Shown: one piece after another, positions 32,637-43,103 of the stretch
Numbering within the stretch: the stretch's first letter is position 1
Layout: each line of letters starts with the position of its first letter
Source: Knufia peltigerae
Lineage: Eukaryota > Ascomycota > Eurotiomycetes > Chaetothyriales > Trichomeriaceae
Assembly (NCBI GenBank): GCA_030247855.1
Contig: JAPDRN010000083.1
Coordinates: forward strand, 62,001-126,000
Direction: 5' to 3'
DNA: 64,000 bases
The notes under the pieces: model-generated
What the model saw: only the letters and a program-made list of their open reading frames with translations
Told to the model about the DNA's origin: nothing
The model's database searches: none
Translations under genes and position numbers: made by a program

Positions 32637-34581
32637 ATGTCACGACTAGCAACATTACCAGTGTCTTTGCCACAGCCATCCTCCCCAAAACCACCCAATG
32701 ATTTGGCCGAAAGAATATTGACCAGTTTCGACAATCTGACCGAAGACTGCTTCGTCGAAGACGCAACATGGAGAGACAGCTATGCAGTCACTGGAACTCT
32801 GCGGACGTTCTACGGGACGGCGTCGATTTCTCGGGCGTGGAAGGACTGCCTCAAATTGAGCAAGGCGTCGATTTTCACAATTGCTCCAATTCCGCCCGAG
32901 GAGATGCGTCTCCCTGGAGGTTCGTTCTGGATGGAAATTGGATATGGCTTTGAGACGGACGACTCTTACTGCATCGCTCTGGTTTCGGTGGTCCCGGATC
33001 CCGCGGGCGGAAGTGGCTGGAAGATCTGGGTGCTGAGGACCATCTTGCAGCAGCTGAAGGGAGCGCCTAGGATCGACGTCTACGACCCGAGTGCGGCAGA
33101 CGGTGGCGGAATGGTCAATGGGAATGGAACAACTACAAATGGCACCTCTCAGGAATCCAGTTACCAGTTCGATTGTGTCATTGTCGGTGCCGGTCAAGCT
33201 GGCTTGGACGCCGCCGCCCGCTGCGCAGCTCAGGAGATATCGTACGTCGTGATCGATAAGCAGGCCCGCATGGGAGACAACTGGAGAAACCGTTACGACT
33301 CGGCGCGGCTCCACACGGTCCGCGAATACGCCCATCTGCCTTACGAGCGCACCTTTGACGAATCTTATCCGGAATATCTGCACAAGGACGACCTCGCCCA
33401 GGCGTACGCTAGGTACGTTGAGAAGATGCACATCAACGTGTGGCTGTCGAGCCTGTTGCAATCGGGACAGTGGGACGAGAGCCGGCAAAAGTGGACCTTG
33501 CACGTCAAGACCGATGGTGTGTCCCGGGAAGTTGCGTCCCACTTTGTCATCCTGGCCGTGGGAGCTGGCGGGCAGGTTCCATCCCTCCCTGTGCTCCCGG
33601 GGAGAGTAAGTTTGTTGACTTTCGACGGAGCCGCCAGTACTAATGACGTGCAGGAAAAGTTCAAAGGGGTGGTTTTGCATTCTGAAGAGTACAGATCCTC
33701 AAAGGGCTTCGCCGGACGACGCGGCGTCGTGGTTGGCTCCGCCAACACCGCACACGATGTGGCCGACGACATGCTGGACGCGGGCCTCGCTTCGGTCACC
33801 ATGGTCCAAAGGTCAAAGACGTTCGTTCTGCCCCAAGAGTGGTACGTCCAGACACAGACCAAGTTGTACAACGCGGCTCTACCTACCGACACGGGCGACA
33901 TGTTGAGCAACACTTACCCCAACGCGGTTTTCCGCTTGATCGGTTCGGCCACTTTCCACACGCTCGCACGAATGGACCCCGGCAGATTTGAGGCTCTGGA
34001 AAATGCAGGTTTCAGAGTGGACGTCTTCGGCGATCCGGCCTACCACCTATTTGAACGTCTTGGTGGTCACTATATGGATGTCGGCGTCAGTGCGAAGATC
34101 GCCGCGGGCCAGGTAGTTCCAATGTCTTTCTTCCCCCGGCTCGAGTCGGTGCTAATTGAAATTTCCAGATCAAGATGAAGTCAGACGCTGCACTCACGCA
34201 CTACACCGCCAGCGGACTAGGATTCGCTGATGGAACAGAGCTGCCCGCCGACCTGATCGTTTTCGCCTCCGGTTTCGATCTCAACATGAAAAATCAAGTG
34301 AAGGAACTATTCGGAGAGGAGGTGGCCGGGAAGTTTGGGGACTTCACCACCATGAACGAAGAGGGTGAAGCCTCTGGAGCATACAAATTTTGCCGTTAGT
34401 TGTTGCCCAGACTCTCTAGACCCTACTAACGTGCTGACTGCTTGCAGATCCTGGTTTGGTTTGTGTAGGTGGAGCCATCGGTCCGGCGAGATGGTACACG
34501 AGACTCGTGGTTCTGAGCATCAAGGCGTCATTGATGGGCAAACCATTGAAACTTTACCTGGGAGAGAAGAGGTTGAAATGA
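32637..34581 (+). CDS. NTF2-like/flavin-containing monooxygenase fusion
   Basis: Class B flavin monooxygenase, using NADPH and oxygen on a soft nucleophile or a ketone. Exons 32637-33605, 33654-34112, 34169-34394 and 34448-34581 give 595 residues. Residues about 25-140 form an NTF2/SnoaL-like domain (NLTEDCFVEDATWRDSYAVTG and GWKIWVLRTILQQL). The FAD Rossmann site is CVIVGAGQAGLDAAARC, then DKQARMGDNWRNRYDS. The FMO-identifying motif FxGxxxHxxxY is FKGVVLHSEEY, and the NADPH site is GVVVGSANTAHDVADDM. VFASGFDLNMKNQ and a conserved DPGLVCVGGAI-like end with GPARWY complete it. Intron 1 is 48 nt, a multiple of three and stop-free, so retention would insert 16 residues just before the FMO motif. 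Central enzyme of block B. Confidence 0.92.
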
Positions 34582-35309
34582 TTGGAAGTGAATTGACGGT
34601 GGCAGGAGAGGAAACAGACCTAGGCTTTTGTTCGCAGGAGGTGGCCGGAACAACCAGTTCGCAATAGATGGGGCCGAAGGAGTATCCTGGATAAAAATAG
34701 CCAATGTTGATAGCCATACTAACAAAGATGCCTCACTTTTCTATTGCCGTTGAGGCTGGACCAACGTCTGTCTTAGCTCTAGTCCTTCCTGACACATCGC
34801 TATTGGAGGCTGGAGTCCGGGGTAGATGAACCCCGGGCTGACCACGCGACGTCCAGACCATCTCCAGAGTCCACACCTGCGTTTCAATGTGGATCCCCCC
34901 GATCCGTATCCTGGCCAAGGCAACAACTGCATCTGATCCTAAAGCGGTGGAAGGGGGAAGTGTACCACGGCGTCGGCAACAGGATTAAATGCCGCACTTG
35001 ACCGTGCCTGTCGAAGGGGGGCCAAAGCTCGGACAGCTGCTGCGGTGGTCACAGTATTCCTCTACCGTACCAAAGACGGGTTCGAGGTCGGGTATCCACC
35101 TACACCCCGGGTTGAAACTACCCCGGGGTTCTGAAGCCATCTGGAGTAAACAGGGGCTACTGCACGGTTTGTAGTAGGTGGCAACATTAGGTGGTCTGTC
35201 GAAAAATCTATATCTTGGAGCCATGTCCTTCCGACTCCTCCTGCCATGCATCTTCCAGGAAGATCGTGAAAACAGAAAGACCGCGCTCTAGATATAACCA
35301 ATCTTTACC
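34582..35309. promoter_or_regulatory. Intergenic with CCGGGG palindromes, upstream of MFS carrier
   Basis: No gene. Three dyads: CCGGGGT and ACCCCGG around a 6-nt spacer (34816-34835), ACCCCGGGT (35104-35112) and ACCCCGGGGT (35120-35129). They may be operator sites for the block B regulator or CreA-type (SYGGRG) carbon-repression sites. Confidence 0.45.
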
Positions 35310-37025
35310 ATGGAACCTAGCGAGGAAAAACCTGAAGCACTCGACGTCCACGTCGAGGAGGCACAACCAAAGATTGGCAGAAATGGAGTCATTCTCATCC
35401 CTCGCCCTTCGGATGATCCCCGAGACCCCTTGGTACGTCCATACGAATTTCACCTTAATAAGGGCCCCTTTGTTGACGACTTGGACAGAACTGGCCCACC
35501 AGCAAGAAGATTTTGACTCTGGTCATCGTGTGCCTGGCAAGCTTTGCGGGCCTCATCGGTCCGCAAGCCAATCTGGCGGGCTACATGATCCAAGCCGAAG
35601 TATACGGCACGACACCACTTAGAGTGGCATATTCGGTACTTGCCCAATGCCTCTTCTTTGGGTGACCATGCTGATTTTTGACTGATAGCTTACCGGCGCC
35701 GGGGTTGCCCTGGCTGTCGGTCCGTTTCTCTGGTCGCCACTATCCAAGGTGATGGGGAGGAATGTCATGATCTTCTGGTCCATGACGATTCTGGCCATGT
35801 GCAACATCTGGGCCGCGTGCATGAATGGTCCCAATGACTATGCGCCGTACATGGCTTCCAAGGTCATTGGGTCTTGGTTCGCCTCAGCGTCTGCGAGTAG
35901 TGAGTTGGCCCCGTCTTGACAGCCAGGAGCTGTCTGTGGCTAACATTTGGGATTCCAGTCTCCGCTTCGATACTCGTGGAAATCTTCTTCTTGCATGATC
36001 GTGGCAAAGCTTTCGCCATCTGGCTCAACTGCGGGCTGATGGGCAGCTGCGCGGCCGGGACGGTGTCAGGATACATTGTGCAAAACACCACCTGGCAGGT
36101 CCAGTTCTGGTACAACGTGGGCCTTGAGTTTTTTGTCGCGCTGCTGTCCTTGTTCTTCCTCGACGAGACCAGGTTCGTGCGCGACGGCGACGCCCAAGAA
36201 CAAACGCCGCGCTTGGGCACTTTGTCCAGACTCGCGGGCTTCCTCTTGCTCAAGCGGACAGTACCCAGGAAAACCTTCCGGGACTTTCTCGGGTATGCCG
36301 CCATGCCGTTCAAGGCGGCGTACTCGCCCACGGCCGCCCTGGTCGGACTCGCCCTGATGATGAGCATCACCTGGGCGACGGCGGTGAACACCTCGCTGGC
36401 GCTCTTCCTCCAGGCCCCCGTGGAGCAGGGAGGCTACGGGTTCACACCGGCAGAGAACGCAGCCTTCACCTTCACCACCTGGGTCGCGGTCGCGGTCTCC
36501 CAGCTGTACAGCCAGCTCGTCAACGATCGCCTGCCTCTAGCCATCTGTAAGCGGAGGCGTGGCGTGTGGCACCCCGAATACCGACTGTACCCGTTGGTGC
36601 TCCCCATGGGCATCGCCAGCATTACGGGACTCGCCGTGTTCGGCGTGGCCCTGCAGCACCACTGGGATCGCATCGTGCTCGCCTTTGGCATGTTCCTCAT
36701 CTATTTCGCCGACATCAGTACCATCTCCCCTAGCTCCACCTACGTCGTCGAGTCCATCGGGACCGAAGCCGCCACCGAGGTCATCACGGTGCTCAGCTTT
36801 TCCCGTCTCATCCTGGGCGTCCTGGTACCACTGTTTCTCTTTGACTGGATCGCAGCCGTCGGAGTCAACTGGGTCTTTGGAACCATGGCCTTCATGAACG
36901 CCGCAGCGTTTGGGATTGTCTTCATCCTGATGATCTTCGGGTCCAGGCTTCGCAACCTCGACAGAGTCGGAACCCAAGCGGAGGACGAAATAAAGGTCAT
37001 GCCAGCCACCATCGTGGCACATTAG
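35310..37025 (+). CDS. MFS transporter of block B (DHA1/Hol1-like)
   Basis: Twelve-TM carrier. Exons 35310-35432, 35489-35635, 35689-35896 and 35959-37025 give 514 residues. A 45-residue hydrophilic N terminus (RPSDDPRDPLNWPTSKK) leads into TM1; the DPxNWP element is a hallmark of fungal DHA1-like transporters. VGPFLWSPLSKVMGRNV matches the loop 2-3 motif. An unusually long gap between TM6 and TM7 includes RLAGFLLLKRTVPRKTFRDF. PSSTYVVESIGTEAATEV near TM10 is typical of Hol1-like members. Direction (uptake or efflux) is not decidable. It lies downstream of the monooxygenase on the same strand, with palindromes between them. Confidence 0.9.
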
Positions 37026-37452
37026 TGATCAGGAAGCCAGTTCATCTCCGAGGCCTCGACATCGGTTTGCGGCATGATTAATTTTGGGGCAATTGCTTTT
37101 CGGCACTGATCTATTCCGGGGAGGAAGTAAAGCTGTTCACTATGTAATTCATGCGAGACGCAGATCTGCGCCTCACTCGTAGCCGGTCCATGAATTTCAA
37201 AATAGAACGAGATAGGGGATGATTGAACTTCACATCACATCAAATTTGTCAGAGTCTTACTGAAGATAGTACAAGCAATTGAGTGGTGACGCACACTGAA
37301 TACAGGACAATCCTATCCAACAACGATTCAATGCCTGAGAAGCTCCAGTAGTTCGTGACAAAATCCCTGTGGAAGGCCCCTGGCAGTGGATAATTTACTT
37401 TAAGAAAACAATTTATCCTGAAAAGCCGCTATTCAAACCACGCAGTAAATAC
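37026..37452. other. Intergenic, convergent ends
   Basis: AT-rich 427 bp between the stop codons of the MFS carrier and the first carbonic anhydrase gene. It must contain both 3' ends; nothing else is visible. Confidence 0.6.
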
Positions 37453-38135
37453 TCAGGGAACATCTACCTCAGATATCAGTCCATTACTCAGATCTTGATA
37501 AAACCCTGTAACCTTAACACTCTCTTTCACAAGTGGGTGGCTCCTGAGAAACTCCACATCTTGCTTGATGCTATCGATGATGATCTCTTTCTCGTCTTTG
37601 TCACCTCGACGGATGAAAGGCAAAGTCCCCATGGACTGGCAGTGAGGGTACGCAGAGGGGCTGTATTGCCCGCTTCTTGACGGTGAATTCTTTTGAACCA
37701 AGCCATGGACCCATTGGTTGTTGTAGTATAGTGAACCACAATCTCAATTCTTGTCAGTCTGTGATTTTGGCCACAACCTACGTCTGTATTGGGAGGGCGT
37801 TCTGCGAGCTTACTTTTGTGGTGCAAGACCCTGATCTCTTTGACCTCGCTGGTCGCCTGGAGGATCATCAAGGATCGGAGGAGCCCGGGGTCGTTTGCGC
37901 GTCCACCACCATTTCTAAGTGACCAGACCTCATTCGGCCTCAAGTCGTACCAGTGCTCCGGGGTGGCACGGCTGTCGATGCAGGTGATCACCGCGGTGTA
38001 TGAACGCGGACCGCGGGTCAGATCAGATGGCTCCGGCTTGTGGCCTTCATTGAGGTACTCTTCATTTGCCTTGACAAAGTCATAAGTGATAGCCACCTCT
38101 GCCGCGGAGCGTCCGAGCTCCTGCTTTGCCGGCAT
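37453..38135 (-). CDS. Beta-carbonic-anhydrase-like protein 1
   Basis: Beta-class carbonic anhydrases hydrate CO2 to bicarbonate using zinc held by Cys, His, Cys. Exons 38135-37814 and 37742-37453 give 203 residues. Visible ligands: Cys in ITCIDSRATPE (with the Asp-Arg dyad) and His and Cys in VLHHKNCGS, formed across the intron. The usual RNAGGR is RNGGGR here and the usual Asp before the second Cys is Asn. The C terminus, KQDVEFLRSHPLVKESVKVTGFYQDLSNG, is family-typical. The 71-nt intron uses a GTAAGC donor, an ACTGAC branch and an AG acceptor. It is head-to-head with a paralogue. Substitutions leave activity uncertain. Confidence 0.85.
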
Positions 38136-38411
38136 CGTTGTTGTTGGGCACGGGAAGGAAGAAACCGCGAATAGACTTTTGTGGACGTTCCAGATGAGGT
38201 GAATGGTCGGCCTTTTCTAGTATCTGCAATCACAAAAGCCAGAGCGCGTGGTATGTCAAGAGAGAGAAACAGAGAGTGAGAGATCGAGTAAAATCGACAA
38301 TGCTTACCTGGATCTTCTGTATCTCCTTTGCTGAATCGGCCTTGCATGCATGACAACGGTAACCGGGGTCGGGAGAGAAGCAACTCCGGCTTTGTCTCCG
38401 CCGGAGGATCC

Positions 38412-38447
38412 GGTGACCGCTTTGTCCAGGGGTTTCCCACGGTCACC
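38412..38447. promoter_or_regulatory. Inverted repeat in the carbonic anhydrase divergent promoter
   Basis: GGTGACCG (38412-38419) and CGGTCACC (38440-38447) are a perfect 8-bp inverted pair with a 20-nt spacer, in the 431-bp shared promoter. A CCGGGGT lies at 38363. Candidate site for joint control of the two genes. Confidence 0.45.
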
Positions 38448-38566
38448 CGCCAAAGAGGGGAGGGCCTAGTATCTAACAGAATTTTTACTGCTGACGCTGG
38501 GCACCATGAAATGGCTTTTTTTCATCTGTCCTGACTTCCAGGGCAGGTTGTAAAACATCACGAATA

Positions 38567-39231
38567 ATGGCGGGCACATTCAACAAGACGGAACATGTCC
38601 CATTCGACTTTGCAGCAGCCAACAAACGTTTTTCTGATCACAAATATCCCGCCCCAAATCCGGTTGTTGGCGATCGCTCGAGGACCGGCATTGTCTGCTG
38701 TTCTGATCCACGCTGCACCCCCGAGGTATTCTTCAAACTGCGTTTCCAGGAAGCATTTTGTGTAAGAAATGAGGGGGGTCGTACAGCCGATCCTAGTGTT
38801 CTACGGACAATTTCCTTGATCGACGCCTTGGGGTCGACGGTGAATGAAAAAATTGAAGAGATCATGGTGGTGCACCACACAGGTGTGTCTCGAAGTACCC
38901 TCCGAAAAGGACAATCTATGTTCCTGGATGCTGACCGTGGCCGACAGATTGCAGCGCATTAGTCTACGACGACCAGACCCTCCTGGATATCATTGTCAAG
39001 AACGATCCAAATGCACCAGGTGGACCGTGGAAAAAGGGAGCAGAGAGCTACGCAGAGGCCATTGGGTCGTTGCCATTCCCGCCAGGAACAACTGAGAGGG
39101 AAAGGCTTGAGCAAAGTGTCAAGGACGACGTGGAGTTTCTGGTACACCATCCGATGTGGAAGCCTAAAGTCCGAGTGACTGGCTGGATCTATGACCTGGA
39201 AACCGGCAAGGTGGAACAGATCCAAGTGTAA
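38567..39231 (+). CDS. Beta-carbonic-anhydrase-like protein 2
   Basis: Same family as its divergent neighbour. Exons 38567-38882 and 38948-39231 give 199 residues. Zinc ligands: Cys in GIVCCSDPRCTPE with the Asp-Arg dyad, and His and Cys in VVHHTDCSAL. The loop is RNEGGR instead of RNAGGR. The intron interrupts the codon directly after HHT (G/AT), the same place and phase as in the partner gene (A/AT after HHK). The C terminus, KDDVEFLVHHPMWKPKVRVTGWIYDLETG, aligns with the partner's. No mitochondrial presequence is visible. The pair is diverged, with only short blocks identical, so duplication looks old. Confidence 0.87.
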
Positions 39232-39652
39232 AAGTGACTGCGAGCTAGCGTGCAGAGAAGATAGGCTAGCTTGGCTGTTGGGCGAAGGAGTCCGGCCAGA
39301 CATTCGTGTCACGAGGCTTCGTAGTGGCTCTGCGGTGTAACAATCGTGTCAGAGGTGTGAGAGTGTAAAGAATCGTTGCGAGGTATACTCCGTATAGCGC
39401 GCTAGTGAATTCAATACACATCATACGGAGTACCAGAAATACTGACCATATGTGGAGCCCCTGTTTTCCCCGCCTGGGGTGTAAGAGGCTAAACCGTTTA
39501 AGGAAAATAGGATTGCTTGGCGTTGCTCCTCTAGAGGGAACGTATTTTTTAAGCCCAGACCCCAACCTGAGCAACTCGCTGATCACGTTCAACCGTATGG
39601 TGAACTCGAGACACAAAACTCACGATTGCCTGCAGCTCGAATTGAAACCACA
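39232..39652. other. Intergenic with two TACGGAGTA-type elements
   Basis: 421 bp before the regulator-like gene. ATACTCCGTAT (39384-39394) and ATACGGAGTAC (39423-39433) lie 28 bp apart in opposite orientation. Confidence 0.65.
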
Positions 39653-41287
39653 ATGTCTGCTAACAACCTTGACTTTGCTCCAAAACTGACCTTTGTGTCT
39701 GTCACCGGGCCCACTCTGGACCCTGTTGGCGCGAGGGCAATGCGGGCTCACACCACCAGAGCCAACTTTGCACGACGCAGATTACGCCTGGAGCGAGAAT
39801 ACACCGACCAAAAAGAGAAGCGTACCGCTCGCAGGGAGCCTCTACCAGTCGAGGAAGATCGACAAAATCTGGAACACCACCGTGATATCCAGACCCATCT
39901 CCCAACCATCACGCATCCAGGTTTGGGCGGGAAGCTAAACGCAAAAGATGCATTTTACACCGACCACCGTGCGTGTCGCATGATTGTTCTCATACTTGCT
40001 CGGGACTGACTTGTAATGCATTTGTAGTGACGCAGGCAATGGTAAAGCTCCATTTAGTTACCAACGCTTCTCCGTCACACGCCGCCTCGGCCCTGGCTCA
40101 ATCTGACTGGGCTCGCTTTCTTCCCGATCCCACCGTACTCGACGCCTCTCTGTTTTTTGCGAGGCATGTCTATGCGGCTCGACTGAGACACCACGCCGTT
40201 GACTTCGCCCTGGAAGCCTACAAAGGCAGGGCGATACGATCCGTGCGGGAGCGCCTGGACAATGGGAACAGCGGTGTTGGTGACAGCCTCATCGCGGCTA
40301 TATTGATACTGACGGTTCTTGATGTACGCGTCTTGATCAATGAGACCCTCCAGGCTCCTATCATAGTGCCTTTTTTTCACTAATGGATCCCGTGTCGAAT
40401 AGCAAGTCATGGGTAATGTCGAAGCGTGGAAAGTCCACATCGCCGGCCTCGTCCAAATCATCACGGTTCAATCTCGCAAGTCAAATGAGCCACCCAAACC
40501 TTGGATCTTATACTCGGTCCCACGGTTCGTATGTACTTCTCCGATACCTGAGGAAAGCTGACTGTTTATTTCCAGCACAATCTTTCAAGGGCTTCTTCTT
40601 TTTGCCCGGCATGACGCGACGGTACTGACGACGATCGAAAATACCGACGCCTTCAACACGATGTTGTCCGCTCCGGCGAAGAAAGCCGCTCATCTCATCC
40701 TCGCGAATGCGGAACAGGTGGTTGCGTTCCAGGAAACGTATTCTGGAAACCGGCCGCCCCTGACCAGTGAAAAAATACACCTTCGTCGCTTGGTCAAGTC
40801 TTTGGATACAGCCATCGAGCTCAACGGTAACGCGCGCACAGGAGAGGCATTTCTCACATCGACAGCACTGTCAATCAAGATATTCTTGGAAATCGTCTTG
40901 CGAGGCACCACTACAACGGCGGAAGGGCGTTCTGGAGACGCGACCGTCCGTTTGATGGAGGTTTTGGAGCTACCCGAAGAGCAATTATGTTCCTCCCTGG
41001 TGTTGTGTTCTTCTCTGGAATGGAGATTTTGGCTCACCATGATGGCTGTAATTGCCGCCCCCGACATCCGGGTCAAATCATTCTACACGTCGAGGCTCGA
41101 GCGAATACTTAGCGCTTTGGCTGTCACGTCGTGGCAACAGGCCTCGGTCACGTTGCAGCGATTCCTCTGGATTCCCTTTGCTGATGCCTTCTTTGCGGCG
41201 GATCAAAGTGGTCACTTTACAAACCATGATTGTTGTACCGCTTTTGTTTCAGACAACTGGAAAAAGCCTCTTGCAACAGAGCTCTGA
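39653..41287 (+). CDS. Fungal transcription-factor-like protein without zinc cluster (DUF3468 type)
   Basis: Fungal-specific regulator-like protein. Exons 39653-39968, 40028-40323, 40403-40524 and 40576-41287 give 481 residues. The N terminus FVSVTGPTLDPVGARAMRAHTTRANFARRR followed by a long basic helix is a known opening in proteins that carry the fungal_trans_2/DUF3468 helical domain but lack Cys-rich DNA-binding motifs. The middle has VGDSLIAAILILTVLDQVMGN, then EAWKVHIAGLVQII, matching the domain core. The third intron uses a GTTCGT donor. Whether it binds DNA is unknown. The start could be 39626. It sits next to the carbonic anhydrase pair but has its own promoter. Confidence 0.78.
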
Positions 41288-42257
41288 TTGATTTGGGGAA
41301 AGAGGCTTCTTGCTTTTATCCACGTCATGAGTCTTGTAGATAGTCGACGTAGCGGCCACGGTCGTGGAGTTTGCCGGGGACGGATTAAAACAAAACTGTA
41401 AGCCGGTAGGTCGATGCTTCGGCCGGGGCACGGTCCTAGGGGAACCCCGTACGCATCATTCTTCCCCAGGCTCAATGGATGAGTTACCTGGCTGCCTTGG
41501 GGACTGTACGTAGCCGCGTCAGGCACACTCTATCAGAGCATTTCAAGGGGAGTCCGAGAGACTCAGGGTCAATGGGGGGTTTCGCATGCCCATAGCATGC
41601 CTCAAGCAATGTATCGAGTATCGAAGTTGTCCGTTGTGATATGGATTACTCAAACTCTCCAGGTCTCTAACTTGCGGTCAGCTGCGGTTTGGGTGCTCTT
41701 ACCCTGGGCGTTATTTAATCTTTTGGGATCGTGTCCTGACATTAACGAAGGGTCGCGTTTGATGAACTAAAGGGCCATAATGATCCGAGTCTCTTTTGGC
41801 AGCGTTTCCATTGCATAGTGAGACGAAGGCCAAGTCGAAAGATGGTTTTAAAAGCGGCGCCGAGCAGATTTATTCTTTCCTGCTTAACGCTGCTTGAGCC
41901 CGCCAAGTCTCGATACTGGATGACGCTGGATCGTTTTCTCTTCAAATCTTCCACCAGCTCGTCGATGATCGTTGTATCGCGACAAGCAGTCTCAGAAACC
42001 CAAAGTCTGTACGTGACCCTTCAAAGTCGGTTGTTGATCCTTGTGTCTTTAGAAACGAGACTTCAACCACACACAGACAACTAGATCCATCATGCTCGTC
42101 CACCCTCATCGACAATATACGAGAGGGTAAGTCGGGAGTACCTTTGACTTGGTACACGACTTTTCTTACCGGTGAGTTACATCACCTCTGAAAATCTGTC
42201 TGCTGCCTGCCTGTCCTTCCAACCTCTATCACCGCCTCGCTACGCCTCGCCACAACC
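41288..42257. other. Intergenic, upstream of POP4
   Basis: About 970 bp. Open frames at 41742-42157 (minus) and 41818-42084 (plus) overlap and show no family features. No gene supported. Confidence 0.55.
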
Positions 42258-43103
42258 ATGACCTCCTCACCGAAACCGTCCACGACCACAACCGCGGCAG
42301 CCGCTGCACCCATCTCACATCCCGCACACAAACTCCTCTCCCGCGCCCACTCTCCAGACACGGCGACACGAATTTTCACCGACAAGGTCCGGAACAAGCC
42401 ACTGTTGTTACAACCCACGTCCTCCGCCGACAGGGACAAACGTGCTTTACGTCGACACATTCGCCTCCGCAAGAAGGAATACTACCTGCGCAAACGGAAA
42501 CCTCGACCGCTCGGCGCAAAGGAGAAGCGCGATATGGGAGTGTTCGAGCTTCACAAGGACGAGATCAAGTATGACGTCTACAAAAACTTGCACGACATGT
42601 GGAACGCATATATGCTCGAGGTTTTGGGTTACACCAAGGACGGGAAGGTGGTGGAAGGTAGGCTCGACAAGAAACTCACGGCGCAGAGTGCGGGCGGGCT
42701 CCTGGCCAGCGCGGATTTCCACGGCGCCACGCTCCAAGTCGTCAGCGCCACCGACGTGGGCAAGGTCGGGATCGAGGGAATCGTGGTCCGCGACACAAAG
42801 TACACTTTTGTCCTCGTCACCAAAAAGGACAAGGTGAAGACGATCCCGAAGAGGGATTGTGTTTTTCGATACCAGGTCGAGTTGCCTCCGCCGCGGGAGG
42901 GGCCAGGAGAGACCGCGGATTCACCGGACGATGTACAATCTCGGCTTCAAGAGAAATCAAAAAGTACCGGTCAAGTCGACGATCGGGAGACTGAGAATAA
43001 ACCAAAAAGCTTGACTTTTGAAGTTCATGGGAATCAATTCGAATTCAGACCGGCCGATAGAGCCAGTAGGAAATTCAAGTGGAAGGTGACAGATTATTTA
43101 TGA
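42258..43103 (+). CDS. POP4: RNase P/MRP subunit Pop4 (Rpp29)
   Basis: Protein subunit of RNase P (tRNA 5' maturation) and RNase MRP (rRNA processing). Single exon, 281 residues. A basic N-terminal region (RDKRALRRHIRLRKKEYYLRKRKPRP) precedes the Sm-like Pop4/UPF0086 fold, roughly residues 100-215: NLHDMWNAYMLEVLG, GGLLASADFHGATLQVVSA, GKVGIEGIVVRDTKYTFVLVT, then KTIPKRDCVFRYQ. The C-terminal segment ends with LTFEVHGNQFEFRPADRASRKFKWK, another conserved block. An 80-residue charged insert sits before it, somewhat longer than in yeast. Confidence 0.93.
   Translation: MTSSPKPSTTTTAAAAAPISHPAHKLLSRAHSPDTATRIFTDKVRNKPLLLQPTSSADRDKRALRRHIRLRKKEYYLRKRKPRPLGAKEKRDMGVFELHKDEIKYDVYKNLHDMWNAYMLEVLGYTKDGKVVEGRLDKKLTAQSAGGLLASADFHGATLQVVSATDVGKVGIEGIVVRDTKYTFVLVTKKDKVKTIPKRDCVFRYQVELPPPREGPGETADSPDDVQSRLQEKSKSTGQVDDRETENKPKSLTFEVHGNQFEFRPADRASRKFKWKVTDYL

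Noticed and set aside
32655..33680. 341-codon minus-strand frame
   Set aside because: Antisense shadow of the flavin monooxygenase first exon; no domain features.
37784..37813. 30-nt in-frame intron in carbonic anhydrase gene 1
   Set aside because: Too short for a fungal intron, and it would not restore the His-x-x-Cys zinc motif; the 71-nt intron does.
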